Origin: Ignavibacteriales bacterium
Lineage (GTDB): Bacteria; Bacteroidota; Ignavibacteria; Ignavibacteriales; Ignavibacteriaceae
Assembly: GCA_016707285.1 (NCBI GenBank)
Contig: JADJIA010000001.1
Span: 1-64,000, forward strand
Direction: 5' to 3'
Length of the DNA: 64,000 nucleotides
How positions within the stretch are numbered: the first letter of the stretch is position 1; each line of letters starts with the position of its first letter. Position numbers and translations under genes: made by a program. Of the stretch, positions 32,328 to 43,000 are shown piece by piece. Under the pieces are notes generated by a model that saw only the letters and a list, made by a program, of their open reading frames with translations, searched no databases and was not told the DNA's origin.

Positions 32328-33725
32328 ATGGCATATGATTTTGTAACCGTCAAGGATCTACTCGCGGGAGGCGAACTCTACCGGGATAAACAGCTTAAAC
32401 TGACAGGTTGGGTGAGGACTTCAAGAACTTCAAAAAACTTTGGGTTCATCGAATTAAATGATGGTTCCTGTTTTAGAAATTTACAAGTGGTTTTTGAGGA
32501 TACCCTTACAAATTTTGAAGAAATTGATAAAATTTCCATTGGATCCTCCCTCGAAATAAAAGGAACCTGGATTAAATCTTTGGGCGATAAACAACCTTTT
32601 GAACTTAAAGCCGATGAAATAATTATTACCGGTTTCGCTTCGCTTGATAATCCTATTCAAAAGAAGAGACATTCATTCGAGTTTTTACGGACAATTTCCC
32701 ACCTGAGACCAAGAACAAACACCTATATGGCAACATTCAGGGTTCGGTCGATAGTCTCATATGCCATCCATAAATTTTTTCAGGAGCGTGGATTTGTTTA
32801 TGTGCACACGCCAATTATCACCAGCACTGATGCTGAAGGTGCCGGAGAAATGTTCAGAGTAACCACCCTCGACATGAATAATCTGCCCAAAGATGCAACC
32901 GGAGCAATAGATTACTCTCAAGAATTGTTCGGAAAACCCTCCTTTCTTACAGTTTCAGGACAACTGGCGGTTGAGGCTTTCTGTTTTGCTTTTAGGAATG
33001 TTTATACTTTTGGACCCACTTTCAGAGCGGAAAACTCGAATACAGCCCGTCATGCGAATGAGTTTTGGATGATTGAGCCGGAAATTGCTTTTGCTGATCT
33101 TGAAGATGATATGAGACTTGCCCAGGATATGATGAAATATATCCTGAATGAAGTGATGACTCAGGCTCCGGATGAACTGGATTTCTTTAACAAATTTGTT
33201 GATACCGACCTTTTATCGAGACTCGATAATGTTGTCAACTCCGATTTTGCCACAATTACCTATACTGAAGCAATTGAGTACCTTAAAAAATCAGGACATC
33301 AGTTTGAATATCCCGTTGAATGGGGAGAAAATCTACAGACAGAGCATGAGAGATACATCACTGAAGAGATTTTCAAAAAACCTGTTTTTGTTATCGATTA
33401 TCCAAAAGATATCAAAGCTTTTTATATGAAACTCAACTCTGATAACAAAACCGTAAGAGCCATGGATCTGCTTGTTCCCGGTGTCGGTGAAATTATCGGT
33501 GGAAGCCAGCGTGAAGAGAATTATGATGTTCTCCATCAAAAAATGCTCGCAACCGGGATTATACCTGAAGATTATGAATGGTATCAGGACATCAGAAAAT
33601 TTGGATCATTCCCTCATGCCGGATTTGGACTTGGTCTCGAAAGAGCTGTAATGTATCTCACAGGTATGAAAAACATCAGAGATGTAATCCCCTATCCAAG
33701 AACACCAAATAATATTTTATTCTAA
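32328..33725 (+). CDS. asnS: Asparaginyl-tRNA synthetase
   Basis: Class IIb aminoacyl-tRNA synthetase charging tRNA-Asn. The N-terminal OB-fold anticodon-binding domain (residues ~15-110) includes LTGWVRTSRTSKNFGFIELNDG. The catalytic core has motif 1 (AIHKFFQERGFVYVHTPIIT), motif 2 (FGPTFRAENSNTARHANEF) and motif 3 (GFGLGLERAVMYLTG). AsnRS rather than AspRS is indicated by AEGAGEMFRVTTL and EFWMIEPEIAFADL. Length 465 residues is normal. Monocistronic, with its own terminator 9 bases after the stop. Confidence 0.97.
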   Translation: MAYDFVTVKDLLAGGELYRDKQLKLTGWVRTSRTSKNFGFIELNDGSCFRNLQVVFEDTLTNFEEIDKISIGSSLEIKGTWIKSLGDKQPFELKADEIIITGFASLDNPIQKKRHSFEFLRTISHLRPRTNTYMATFRVRSIVSYAIHKFFQERGFVYVHTPIITSTDAEGAGEMFRVTTLDMNNLPKDATGAIDYSQELFGKPSFLTVSGQLAVEAFCFAFRNVYTFGPTFRAENSNTARHANEFWMIEPEIAFADLEDDMRLAQDMMKYILNEVMTQAPDELDFFNKFVDTDLLSRLDNVVNSDFATITYTEAIEYLKKSGHQFEYPVEWGENLQTEHERYITEEIFKKPVFVIDYPKDIKAFYMKLNSDNKTVRAMDLLVPGVGEIIGGSQREENYDVLHQKMLATGIIPEDYEWYQDIRKFGSFPHAGFGLGLERAVMYLTGMKNIRDVIPYPRTPNNILF

Positions 33726-33733
33726 GATTTTTC

Positions 33734-33772
33734 AAGGCTGTTAAATTTATTGAAAATATAACAGCCTTTCTC
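33734..33772 (+). terminator. Terminator after asnS
   Basis: Stem AAGGCTGTTA / TAACAGCCTT with a 15-base loop followed by TCTCTTT, nine bases after the asnS stop. Confidence 0.75.
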
Positions 33773-33826
33773 TTTAATTACTTCAAATTTATCTTTATCT
33801 TGCTATAACAATTAACAAAGATTCTA

Positions 33827-34969
33827 ATGGAAAAAAGCCTCAACCGGATATTCGTAGCTCTCCTCTTTTTTGTTGTTGTGCTCGGTTTTTATCTCCTTTT
33901 TACTTTTTCATCAATCATCATACCGCTGACATTCGCTTTTATTGCGGCAACGATGTTTCAGCCTATTACCATTTTCCTAAGGAATAAAAAAGTACCGTTT
34001 TATTTGATCATCCCCTCGATATCAATTATTACTCTGGGATTGCTATTTCTCTTTTATCTCATAATGGCATCAACCGTGTCGGAAGTATCCGCTCAAAGTG
34101 GCGACCTCTCTGTGGTGCTCATTGCTAAAATTGATGGTTTGATGGAGGGAATTGAACAACTTGTTAACACCCGTTTTCATGCAAAAATAAATATTGAAAA
34201 GGAACTAACCGACCTTCTGTCTGTCGATTTTCTTTCCAAAGCTGCCAGTAGCGTTGTTTCATCATTTACTGCTTTTACAAACAGCTTTTTCTGGTTTTCT
34301 ATCTATTTTGTTGTATTTCTATTTGCACTGCCCAATTATAAACGATATCTGCGATATGTGTCCGGCGGACAAAACATAGAAATGGTGACAAGTGCATATC
34401 TGACGATTCAAAAATTCATCTACTCTTATGCGAACATCAAATTGTTCATAAACCTGACAGTTGGTGTTACAGTTTATATCATTTGTATATTATTTGGAGT
34501 AAAGTTTGCGTTTTTATGGGGATTTGTAGCATTTTTGCTTCATTTTATTCCATTTATTGGTGCAATCGTTTCCGTTCTTTTTCCCTCTCTTATGGCACTG
34601 GTCCAATTTGACAACCTGTTTGTTCCCATAGTTGTATTGTTACTTTTAAGCATAGTGCAAATGGGTATGGGGAATATTGTTGAGCCAATCCTGATGGGAA
34701 ACAAATTGAGATTAAACACAATAACCGCAATGTTTGGCTTGGTATTTTGGGGAAGTTTATGGGGCGTAAGCGGCTTGTTCCTTGGCATCCCGATGTTGGT
34801 TATTTTTAAAGTAATGCTTGAGCAATTCCCTGAAACCGCAATGCTGGGACGAGTAATGGGTTTTCCCGAAAACAGTGAGGGTGTCAGAATGCGAAGTTGG
34901 GACCCCACTACAATTATTTCAAAAAGATTTAAAAACATCCCTGATTCTGAAACTAAAAAACCGGAATAA
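33827..34969 (+). CDS. AI-2E family (DUF20/PerM) transporter
   Basis: A 380-residue polytopic membrane protein of the AI-2 exporter superfamily. Two helices at the N terminus, a soluble loop (residues ~75-140), then about six helices containing the conserved LHFIPFIGAIVSVLFPSL and GNIVEPILMGNKLRLN motifs. Members have been linked to autoinducer export, Na+/H+ exchange and other small-molecule transport, so the substrate is unknown. Followed 37 bases later by tpx in the same direction. Confidence 0.87.
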   Translation: MEKSLNRIFVALLFFVVVLGFYLLFTFSSIIIPLTFAFIAATMFQPITIFLRNKKVPFYLIIPSISIITLGLLFLFYLIMASTVSEVSAQSGDLSVVLIAKIDGLMEGIEQLVNTRFHAKINIEKELTDLLSVDFLSKAASSVVSSFTAFTNSFFWFSIYFVVFLFALPNYKRYLRYVSGGQNIEMVTSAYLTIQKFIYSYANIKLFINLTVGVTVYIICILFGVKFAFLWGFVAFLLHFIPFIGAIVSVLFPSLMALVQFDNLFVPIVVLLLLSIVQMGMGNIVEPILMGNKLRLNTITAMFGLVFWGSLWGVSGLFLGIPMLVIFKVMLEQFPETAMLGRVMGFPENSEGVRMRSWDPTTIISKRFKNIPDSETKKPE

Positions 34970-35006
34970 AGGTTTACTGAGATATAAACATTCAATAGGA
35001 GATTCA

Positions 35007-35507
35007 ATGGCAGAAATTACACTTAAAGGCAACAAGATCAATACTATCGGCTTCCTTCCGGAAGTTGGAACCGAAGCACCCGATTTTAAATTGGTCAATT
35101 CAACCCTCGAAGAAACCTCTTTAGCAGATTTCAAAGGGAAAAAAGTAGTATTAAACATATTCCCAAGTCTCGACACCGGAATTTGTGCAACATCAGTCAG
35201 AAAATTTAACGCAGAAGCTTCAAAACTTGACAACACTGCTGTTCTCTGTATTTCGATGGATCTTCCCTTCGCCCACAATAGATTTTGTTCAACCGAAGGT
35301 CTCGAGAATGTAAAAACTCTCAGTGGCTACCGCGATACATCATTTGGTGAAGATTATGGAGTTACTATCGTTGAAGGTGGTTTCACAGGCTTATTCTCAA
35401 GATCAGTTGTTGTTCTTGATGAAAAAGGCAAGGTTGTTTATACCGAGCAAGTCCCCGAGATTGCACAGGAACCAAATTATGAAGCTGCACTCGCTTCACT
35501 AAAATAA
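35007..35507 (+). CDS. tpx: Thiol peroxidase (atypical 2-Cys peroxiredoxin)
   Basis: Tpx reduces hydroperoxides with electrons from thioredoxin. The peroxidatic Cys is C60 in FPSLDTGICATSVRKF and the resolving Cys is C94 in NRFCSTEGLENV, the correct spacing for Tpx. The frame is open from 34875, but ATG 35007, with AGGAG six bases before it, gives the standard 166-residue protein and avoids overlap with the permease. Ends in a strong terminator. Confidence 0.96.
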   Translation: MAEITLKGNKINTIGFLPEVGTEAPDFKLVNSTLEETSLADFKGKKVVLNIFPSLDTGICATSVRKFNAEASKLDNTAVLCISMDLPFAHNRFCSTEGLENVKTLSGYRDTSFGEDYGVTIVEGGFTGLFSRSVVVLDEKGKVVYTEQVPEIAQEPNYEAALASLK

Positions 35508-35520
35508 TCCCTTTCTTAGA

Positions 35521-35556
35521 AAAAAAGGCTGCCCGGTTTGGACAGCCTTTTTTTTG
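35521..35556. terminator. Bidirectional terminator between tpx and the type IX cargo gene
   Basis: AAAAAAGGCTG, an 11-base loop, CAGCCTTTTTTTT: A tract on one side and T tract on the other, so it can stop both the tpx transcript and the convergent minus-strand gene (stop 35592). Confidence 0.8.
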
Positions 35557-35591
35557 TTTTAAACAATCTTACTTAAATTATTCAAATGAAA

Positions 35592-37709
35592 CTATTTAAG
35601 TATTGTCATCTTCTTAGTGGCAGTGTATAAACTGTTGTTTGAACCATCTTTTGCAGTGAATCTAAAAATGAAAGTTCCTGAACTCAGTTTGTATTTTTGA
35701 GCATCAATAACAACAGAATAAAATCCGGGTTCAAAACTGCTGTTCACAATTTCAGCAATTTTTCCACCGGTGATATCAAACAACTCTATCACGATTCCGG
35801 ATGCATCAGCAACTGTGAAATCGATTTTGGTTGAAGGATTAAATGGATTTGGATAGTTTTGTGAGATTGAGAAACTCTCAGGTAAACCAACATTTACTTC
35901 ATTTGCCAGTGCATGATATTCAACTGTTCCGTCAAAATCGATCTGTTTTAACCTGTAGGAGTATCTTCCTGAAGGAAGTTTCTGATCAGTGAATGAATAT
36001 TCTTTTCCTTCTGCAGTGGTACCAAATCCTTTTACAAATCCGGCATTTGTCCAGTCAGTATTGTTTGAACTTCTTTCAACCTCAAAACCGTAATTGTTTT
36101 TCTCGGAAGCAGTAGTCCAGGTTAAAACAACATTATTTTCACTCACAGAAGAAGTAAACGATGCCAATTCGACAGGAATCAATTCGGCAGCTTCATCAGC
36201 ACCTCTATAAGGAACAGAACTCGATCTGAAATTTAGATCAATATCGGTTGTGATTCCGGCTATCGGTGTTCCTGCAAGTTCAACATCACCATCTGATGGC
36301 GGAATCAGATGAAGATCTGAAGAAGAAACAAAAGTTACCTCTTTGAATATTGTGTGAGCTTCATTGGGAGTTGCAGCTGTCTGATATTGAGCCAGATCAG
36401 TATATATGGTGCCTCCCCAACCGGCATGGTAATTACTTGCGGAACCGGTACAATAAGAGACATTATAGTCCATATCAATAGTACCGTTTAATGCGCTCAT
36501 AAAACTTCCGGTATGAAGTGTTCCGGCATTGCCTCCGGTTCTGGTGTTTTTAAATATATTGTTTTTAAGCGTGTAGCTTACGGTATCATTCGATGCTGAT
36601 TTAACAAAACATGCTGAAATCACAACTCCGGAAGTACCTCCGCTGTGTGTCCCACTCAAATTTACGCTATTATAAATAAAATTCAGAGTGTAAGGAATGG
36701 TGCCTGAAAACTGAGCACCATATGCAGATGATACATTTGAAGGGCCATTGGCATCCAAAGCTATGAAGTTATTGTAGATATTGTAGGTAGCGTCTCTTGA
36801 TCCTGTACAAGTGATTCCTCTAAGAGTTGTTGCAGATGTAGAGGATGAAGTAAGTCCATATATCTTGTTTCCAATTACATCAAGAACCTGTCCGGGAACT
36901 GATGCAATGTTTATCCCGGATACACCTGATGAGTTATATCCTTGTGTCTGATAGATTGTGTTTCTCTCAATCAGAGTAGTTGGACAAGCGGAAAGCAGCC
37001 ATATACCGGCAAAACTGAAGTTAAATATTTCATTATCCCGAATAACGAGATAATTATTTGGGTTGGCAGCGGTACCACTTGACGCTATTCCCGTTCTACT
37101 GCCTTCAATTTTGCAATTGGTAATTTTGTTGTAGGAATTACCTTCAGGATTATTCGCAGAGGTTGAAACCAGAATTACACGCGGACCGGCACTTGCCTGA
37201 AGATTATTTTTTGCATGAATGTAGCGCAATTCATTATAGGTGGCACCATTAAGAAAATTAAGCGTTGTGGTATTAGCTCCGGTGGTAGTGGTGTTTTCGA
37301 TAAATAAATTTATAGTTGAGCCTGTTCCACCCGCTCTGCCGTCTATAGTGATGAAATCACCTCCGTCAAACAGAATAACAGGCAGGCTTGCCTGAAGCGC
37401 TGAAATGGTAATCAACCCGACACCCAAAGCAGGGCGAATTGTGATCCTCTTTGAGGAATCGATACCGGCCTTTTGAGTAAGCGTTATTGGAAAGGTCTCA
37501 CTTGCACCAGTGTAGGTACCGGTCAGTTCAATTGTGTATCCCTGTGTCATCGGAGTGTCTATTGCTGCGAATGCTTCTGTAATTGAGGCATGACTGCTAA
37601 TGAGTGTACCCGTACCACTCAGTAATGAGACCGACGATGCTTGGGCGAACAGCGATATCTGAAAGATACCTGCGATAAGAATTACAAATGGTAAAAAGTT
37701 TTTCTTCAT
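35592..37709 (-). CDS. Secreted right-handed beta-helix protein with type IX sorting domain
   Basis: A 705-residue exported protein. It has a signal peptide (residues 1-~23 ending SLFAQ) and a long region (~residues 60-440) of Asn/Thr/Gly-rich repeats of parallel beta-helix type, with ladder strings such as YNKITNCKIEGS, YLVIRDNEIFNF, TLIERNTIYQT and LDVIGNKIYGL. A module beginning PVELASFTSSVSENNVVLTWTT follows, and the sorting tail carries NYPNPFNPSTKIDF and ends KKMTILK. The Por C-terminal domain directs passage through the type IX system to the surface. Beta-helix domains often bind or cleave polysaccharides, but no catalytic motif is evident. It shares the PVELxSF-x-NPFNPST C-terminal layout with the Asp-box protein at 8.1 kb. 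Confidence 0.83.
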   Translation of the reverse strand: MKKNFLPFVILIAGIFQISLFAQASSVSLLSGTGTLISSHASITEAFAAIDTPMTQGYTIELTGTYTGASETFPITLTQKAGIDSSKRITIRPALGVGLITISALQASLPVILFDGGDFITIDGRAGGTGSTINLFIENTTTTGANTTTLNFLNGATYNELRYIHAKNNLQASAGPRVILVSTSANNPEGNSYNKITNCKIEGSRTGIASSGTAANPNNYLVIRDNEIFNFSFAGIWLLSACPTTLIERNTIYQTQGYNSSGVSGINIASVPGQVLDVIGNKIYGLTSSSTSATTLRGITCTGSRDATYNIYNNFIALDANGPSNVSSAYGAQFSGTIPYTLNFIYNSVNLSGTHSGGTSGVVISACFVKSASNDTVSYTLKNNIFKNTRTGGNAGTLHTGSFMSALNGTIDMDYNVSYCTGSASNYHAGWGGTIYTDLAQYQTAATPNEAHTIFKEVTFVSSSDLHLIPPSDGDVELAGTPIAGITTDIDLNFRSSSVPYRGADEAAELIPVELASFTSSVSENNVVLTWTTASEKNNYGFEVERSSNNTDWTNAGFVKGFGTTAEGKEYSFTDQKLPSGRYSYRLKQIDFDGTVEYHALANEVNVGLPESFSISQNYPNPFNPSTKIDFTVADASGIVIELFDITGGKIAEIVNSSFEPGFYSVVIDAQKYKLSSGTFIFRFTAKDGSNNSLYTATKKMTILK

Positions 37710-37856
37710 GAGTATTTCCTGTTGAGTTGATGATGATGACCATTTTAATAGTTAGAGGTCAAAACCCAATTTAATCATTTTTATATAAAAACACAATTAA
37801 AAATGAACATTTGTCATTATTTTTAATGAATTTTTGATGTGTGATATAAAAATCAC

Positions 37857-37887
37857 TTGACTATGTCACAAAATTATGTTAATTTAG
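37857..37887 (+). promoter_or_regulatory. Promoter of the groESL operon
   Basis: TTG at 37857-37859, a 20-base spacer, then TAATTTAG at 37880-37887 (one mismatch to TAnnTTTG). The -7 element overlaps the CIRCE operator. Confidence 0.55.
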
Positions 37888-37910
37888 CACTCGCAATTTA
37901 TGAGTGCTAA
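37884..37910 (+). promoter_or_regulatory. CIRCE operator (HrcA-binding site)
   Basis: A perfect CIRCE: TTAGCACTC, nine bases, GAGTGCTAA, 33 bases upstream of groES. HrcA binding here represses the chaperonin operon until heat or misfolded protein titrates GroEL. No hrcA lies in the window. Confidence 0.97.
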
Positions 37911-37943
37911 TAACAATCAATATTTCAAAATAATGGAGGACAC

Positions 37944-38237
37944 ATGTCTTTAAATCTTCAACCCCTGTCAGACAGGGTAATTATAAAACCACAGGAAGCT
38001 GAAGAAGTTACCAAAAGTGGTTTGTATCTTCCCGATACAGCAAAAGAAAAACCGATTGAAGGTCTTGTTGTAGCTGCCGGACCAGGAAAAGTTACCGAAG
38101 ACGGTAAATCCGTTCCTATGTCAGTGAAAGTTAACGATAAAGTTCTCTACGGAAAATATTCAGGAACTGAGATTACCCTCGATGGTGCCCAGTATCTGAT
38201 CATGCGTGAGAGCGATATTTTTGCGATCATTAAGTAA
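37944..38237 (+). CDS. groES: Co-chaperonin GroES
   Basis: A 97-residue Hsp10, the heptameric lid of the GroEL chamber. It starts with LQPLSDRVIIKPQEAEE, has the mobile-loop region TKSGLYLPDTAKEKP and the VLYGKYSGTEI motif. GGAGG precedes the ATG. It is the first gene of the CIRCE-controlled groESL operon, 23 bases upstream of groEL. Confidence 0.98.
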   Translation: MSLNLQPLSDRVIIKPQEAEEVTKSGLYLPDTAKEKPIEGLVVAAGPGKVTEDGKSVPMSVKVNDKVLYGKYSGTEITLDGAQYLIMRESDIFAIIK

Positions 38238-38260
38238 TTTAAAAATAAGGAAACTATAAA

Positions 38261-39892
38261 ATGGCTTCAAAAATAATTGAATTTGATGTTGATGCTCGTT
38301 CCAAACTGAAAAAAGGTGTGGATCAGCTCGCTAATGCTGTTAAGGTTACATTAGGCCCTAAAGGAAGAAATGTAATTCTTGAAAAGAAATTTGGTGCTCC
38401 CCTCGTAACCAAAGATGGTGTTTCTGTTGCTAAAGAGATTGAACTCGAAGATGCAGTTGAAAATATGGGCGCACAGATGGTTAAAGAAGTTGCTTCAAAA
38501 ACAAGTGATGTTGCCGGTGACGGAACAACAACTGCTACTGTTTTAGCACAGGCAATCTTCAGAGAAGGTTTAAAGAATGTTACCGCAGGTGCAAATCCAA
38601 TGGATTTAAAACGCGGTATCGACCTTGCAGTTACCAAAGTTGTTGAATACCTTAAAAGTATCTCAAAAACAATCGAAACAAGTGAAGAGATCGCTCAGGT
38701 TGGCGCAATTTCTGCTAACAACGAAAAATGGATCGGCGAGAAAATTGCTGAAGCCATGAACAAAGTTGGAAAAGAAGGCGTTATCACTGTTGAAGAAGCA
38801 AAAGGTACAGAATCCGTTCTCGAAGTGGTTGAAGGTATGCAGTTTGACAGAGGTTACCTCTCCCCTTACTTCATCACTGATGCTGACGCAATGGAAGCAA
38901 ATCTTGAAGACCCGTTCATCCTTATCTATGACAAAAAGATTTCTGCGATGAAAGACCTTCTTCCAATTCTCGAAAAAACCGTTCAGCAAGGCAGACCTTT
39001 GGTTATCATCGCTGAAGACATCGAAGGCGAAGCTCTTGCTACCCTGGTAGTTAACAAACTGAGAGGAACACTTCGTGTTGCCGCAGTTAAAGCTCCCGGA
39101 TTTGGCGACAGAAGAAAAGCAATGCTCGAAGATATCGCTGTTCTTACAAACGGTCAGGTTATCAGCGAAGAAAAAGGTTACAAACTTGAGAATGCTCAGC
39201 TTGGTTACCTCGGTTCCGCCAGCAAAGTTGTTATCGACAAAGATAACACTACTATCGTTGAAGGAAAAGGCGAAGATGCTGAAATCAAGAAAAGAATTAA
39301 TGAGATCAAAGGACAGATCGAAAAAACCACTTCAGATTACGACAGAGAAAAACTCCAGGAAAGACTTGCAAAACTTTCAGGTGGTGTTGCCGTTCTGAAA
39401 ATTGGTGCATCTACCGAGATCGAAATGAAAGAAATTAAAGCCAGAGTTGATGATGCTCTTCATGCTACCCGTGCGGCAGTTGAAGAAGGTATCGTTCCTG
39501 GTGGTGGCGTTGCTTTTGTTAGAGCAATGAATGCCCTTGCAGACTTAAAAGGCGAAAACGAAGATCAGACTACCGGTATCGATATCGTTAGAAGATCACT
39601 CGAAGAACCTTTAAAACAAATCGTTTTCAACGCAGGACTCGAAGGTTCAGTTGTTTCAAACAATGTTAAAGCCGGCACCGGTAGCTATGGTTTCAACGCT
39701 GCAACTGAAGTTTACGAAGACCTCATCAAAGCCGGCGTTATCGATCCTACCAAAGTATCGAGAACAGCGCTTGAAAACGCAGCCTCGGTTTCAGGACTCC
39801 TCCTCACAACCGAAGCAGTTGTTTATGAGAAAAAAGAAAAAGAATCTGCTCCAATGATGCCTCCCGGAGGCATGGGCGGAATGGACTATTAA
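38261..39892 (+). CDS. groEL: Chaperonin GroEL
   Basis: A 543-residue Hsp60 subunit that folds proteins inside a double-ring chamber using ATP. The ATP-binding motif GDGTTTATVLAQAI and the signature AAVEEGIVPGGGVA are intact, and the C terminus ends with the typical GGM-repeat tail (PPGGMGGMDY). Codon use is visibly biased towards a few codons, as expected of a very highly expressed gene. Followed by a strong terminator. Confidence 0.99.
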   Translation: MASKIIEFDVDARSKLKKGVDQLANAVKVTLGPKGRNVILEKKFGAPLVTKDGVSVAKEIELEDAVENMGAQMVKEVASKTSDVAGDGTTTATVLAQAIFREGLKNVTAGANPMDLKRGIDLAVTKVVEYLKSISKTIETSEEIAQVGAISANNEKWIGEKIAEAMNKVGKEGVITVEEAKGTESVLEVVEGMQFDRGYLSPYFITDADAMEANLEDPFILIYDKKISAMKDLLPILEKTVQQGRPLVIIAEDIEGEALATLVVNKLRGTLRVAAVKAPGFGDRRKAMLEDIAVLTNGQVISEEKGYKLENAQLGYLGSASKVVIDKDNTTIVEGKGEDAEIKKRINEIKGQIEKTTSDYDREKLQERLAKLSGGVAVLKIGASTEIEMKEIKARVDDALHATRAAVEEGIVPGGGVAFVRAMNALADLKGENEDQTTGIDIVRRSLEEPLKQIVFNAGLEGSVVSNNVKAGTGSYGFNAATEVYEDLIKAGVIDPTKVSRTALENAASVSGLLLTTEAVVYEKKEKESAPMMPPGGMGGMDY

Positions 39893-39911
39893 TAGTTCTC
39901 CCCTTTTTTCA

Positions 39912-39943
39912 AGCCCCTTACAGAAATGTTTGGGGCTTTTTTA
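39912..39943 (+). terminator. Terminator after groEL
   Basis: Stem AAGCCCC / GGGGCTT with a 14-base loop, then TTTTATTT. Confidence 0.8.
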
Positions 39944-40041
39944 TTTCCATTTCAAAAATCATTTCTTTTATATTTCTTTCTAAAGAAGTATCTTTTTATT
40001 TCGATTTATGAAGTTTCTGAAAACGATTGACATACCAAAAA

Positions 40042-43000
40042 ATGAACCAGGTTTTAACCTCTAAAGATATCCAGCAACTGAAGGATCAGGTATCACAATA
40101 TCTGAAAAAATCAGATTTTAAATCCGCCAGAGATGCCGCTACTAAATTACTTGAGTCTTTTCCGAATGATCCGGAAGCCAATTATATCTTTGCTTTGGTA
40201 TGCCTCGAAAATTATGAAGTCTCGGATGCCCTCGAATACTCAAATTTAGCTGTAAAATTGAATGACAAAGACCCAAATTCGAGATTTTTTCGCGGTATGA
40301 TCCAATATAGAATGGGTATGTATGAGTCGGCCCTTTCCGATTTTGATTATGTAATTAATCTTTCGGCAGAATATGGTGCCAAATCACTTGAATATAAAAC
40401 TTCCTGCCTGGCAGCTTTGGGTAAATATCAGGATGCTATGCGGTTTTACGATACAACAGTATCAATAGATACAACCTTATCTCAGAGAAAACCAAAATTA
40501 AGAGAATGGCTCAAAAACCTTACCGGTCACAAGTCAACTTTTTTAAGCAAATTGCTCGCACCAACGGGTGATTATCTTCTTGACGCAGAAGATGCATTAA
40601 TTTATAAAGAATATTGGTATGCCGAATATGCTGCAAAAAAGGTAACAGAAGAATCAACAGAATCTGAAAAGACAGGTAAAGCCAAACTCATTCAATTGAA
40701 AGTTTGTTTTGCACAGTTTAAAATTTTGCAAGCTAAAACTCTACTGCAGGAGTTGCACGCTCTCCTCCCCGGAAACCCCGCATTAATCGAGTTCGCCGTT
40801 AAAATGGCAGAAATTGAAAGCAGCAATTCGCAGAATAGACCATCTGAAAAGATCGAGGAAATTAACCAACCGGGTGCTCCTGCAGTTGAAGAAACCTCAA
40901 CTCCCAAAAAAGCGGATCCACAGGGTATAATCGATCTCTCCCCCGGCAGCAAAAAAGATTCCAAAGTTACTGAATCCCAAAGCGATAAAGCTTCTAAACC
41001 GGTCACTCAAGGTTCAAGTCCAGGAAAAAGAACTGATTTTGAAATTATCAAAGGGGTAAAATTCAAAGCCTACTTTGCACGAACATTTGATCTTTCAGAA
41101 AATCTAAAAAGTGGCAGAAAATATTATGTCCATCAATTTAATGCCCCCGCACAAGGATTTATTGCGGTTGAAGTGATCGTAAATAATCCATATTTTGAGA
41201 AAAAAGATGTTTCTGTTGACGGGCAGGCATTTTGGTATGTGAATGAAAAACAGATAGGTGAAAGCAACTTTGAACTTCAGATTGAGTCTGGTTGGAGCAA
41301 TGTTGCGGTTGTTCAAAGCTGGGGAACCGGCAACCCGGGCTTTTGGAACGCCGGTCAGGGTAGAGTAGAAATCTTTTTGAATAACGAACTCGTTTGCGTT
41401 AAATGGTTCATTCTTGGTTTCTCGGTAATCTACGATCTTGAACATTATGATATAAACGAGATTGAAGAAGCCGAGTCAATGGAAGAGTTTCACAACGATG
41501 GTGAATTGTCAGTGGAAAAAGTGCTTGCCACTCTTGACGGATTTATCGGTCTCGGTTCTGTTAAACAGACCATGCGTGATTTTGTTGATTACCTGAACTT
41601 TGTGCAAGAGAGAAAAAAACTGGGCTTAAGAACTAAAGAGGGGCTCTCTGTAAATTCAGTCTTTCTTGGAAATCCGGGTACAGGAAAAACTACTGTTGCC
41701 AGGGTAATTGGTGACATTTTCAAGGCGATGAATCTTTTACCAAAAGGACATATTGTCGAATGTGACCGTGCGGCTCTCGTCGGGCAGTATGTGGGAGAAA
41801 CTGCCCAAAAAACTGAAAAGATGATTGAAGATGCGATGGGAGGAATTCTTTTCATCGATGAGGCTTATACTCTTGTAAAAAAAGGAGGTTCAGGTCAGGA
41901 TTTTGGTCAGGAAGCGATTGACACTCTCCTGAAGAGAATGGAAGACAAAGCCGGTGAATTTGTTACTATAGTTGCAGGCTATCCCGGAGAGATGAATGAT
42001 TTCCTTGAGTCAAACCCCGGAATGAAATCAAGGTTTACTCAATTTTTCCAGTTTGATGATTACACACCTGAAGAATTGTTTCAGATATTTGAAATGATGG
42101 CGAGTAAAGAGGATTACACCCTGTCGAAACAGGCAAAGGAACTTTTGATCAAAGAGTTTATGAATCTCTATCGCAACCGGGACAAAACTTTTGGCAACGG
42201 TAGATTGGTAAGGAATACCTACGACGATGCAAAGATGAGGTTAAGTAAAAGATATTTAAAACTTCCCCCGGGCATGAGATCGGAAGCCTCTCTCACAACA
42301 TTTGAACCTGAGGATATTGCAGCAGTATTCAAAAAAGAGGAAGGCAAACTTGTTGATGTTGGCATCAATGAGGAAAAGCTTGAGGAATCACTCGCTAAAC
42401 TCAATGGATTAATGGGTTTAACCCTCGTTAAAAAAGAAATTAATGAACTTGTAAAAATTGCAAGATTTTATTCCGAAAGAAGCGAAAACCTCCAGAACAA
42501 ATTTTCTGACCATATTGTCTTTCTTGGAAATCCCGGAACCGGAAAAACAACCGTCGCCCGTATTTTTAGCGATATCTATTCAGCTTTGGGAATTCTTCCA
42601 AAGGGTCATCTGGTGGAAACAGACAGACAAAATCTGGTATCAAGTTATGTAGGACAAACCGCAGCCAAAACTACTGAACTGATAAATCAATCCATTGGTG
42701 GAACTCTGTTCATTGATGAGGCTTACACTCTTGTTAAAGCAGGTGACAACTCCGGAAGTGATTTCGGCAAAGAAGCAATCGATACACTCCTGAAAAGAAT
42801 GGAAGATGACAGGGGCAAATTCATCGTTATTGCCGCCGGTTACACCGAGGATATGGAAAAATTTCTCGAAAGTAATGTTGGACTAAAATCCAGGTTTACC
42901 AAGTTTATTTTATTCGAAGACTATACTCCCGATGAACTTGTAAATATTGCTGTGAATATATTTAAATCGAAAGACCTGGTTATGGCAGCGGAAACCATGG

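Noticed and set aside
38323..38989. Long minus-strand frames inside groEL
   Set aside because: They are codon-bias shadows of the highly biased groEL gene.
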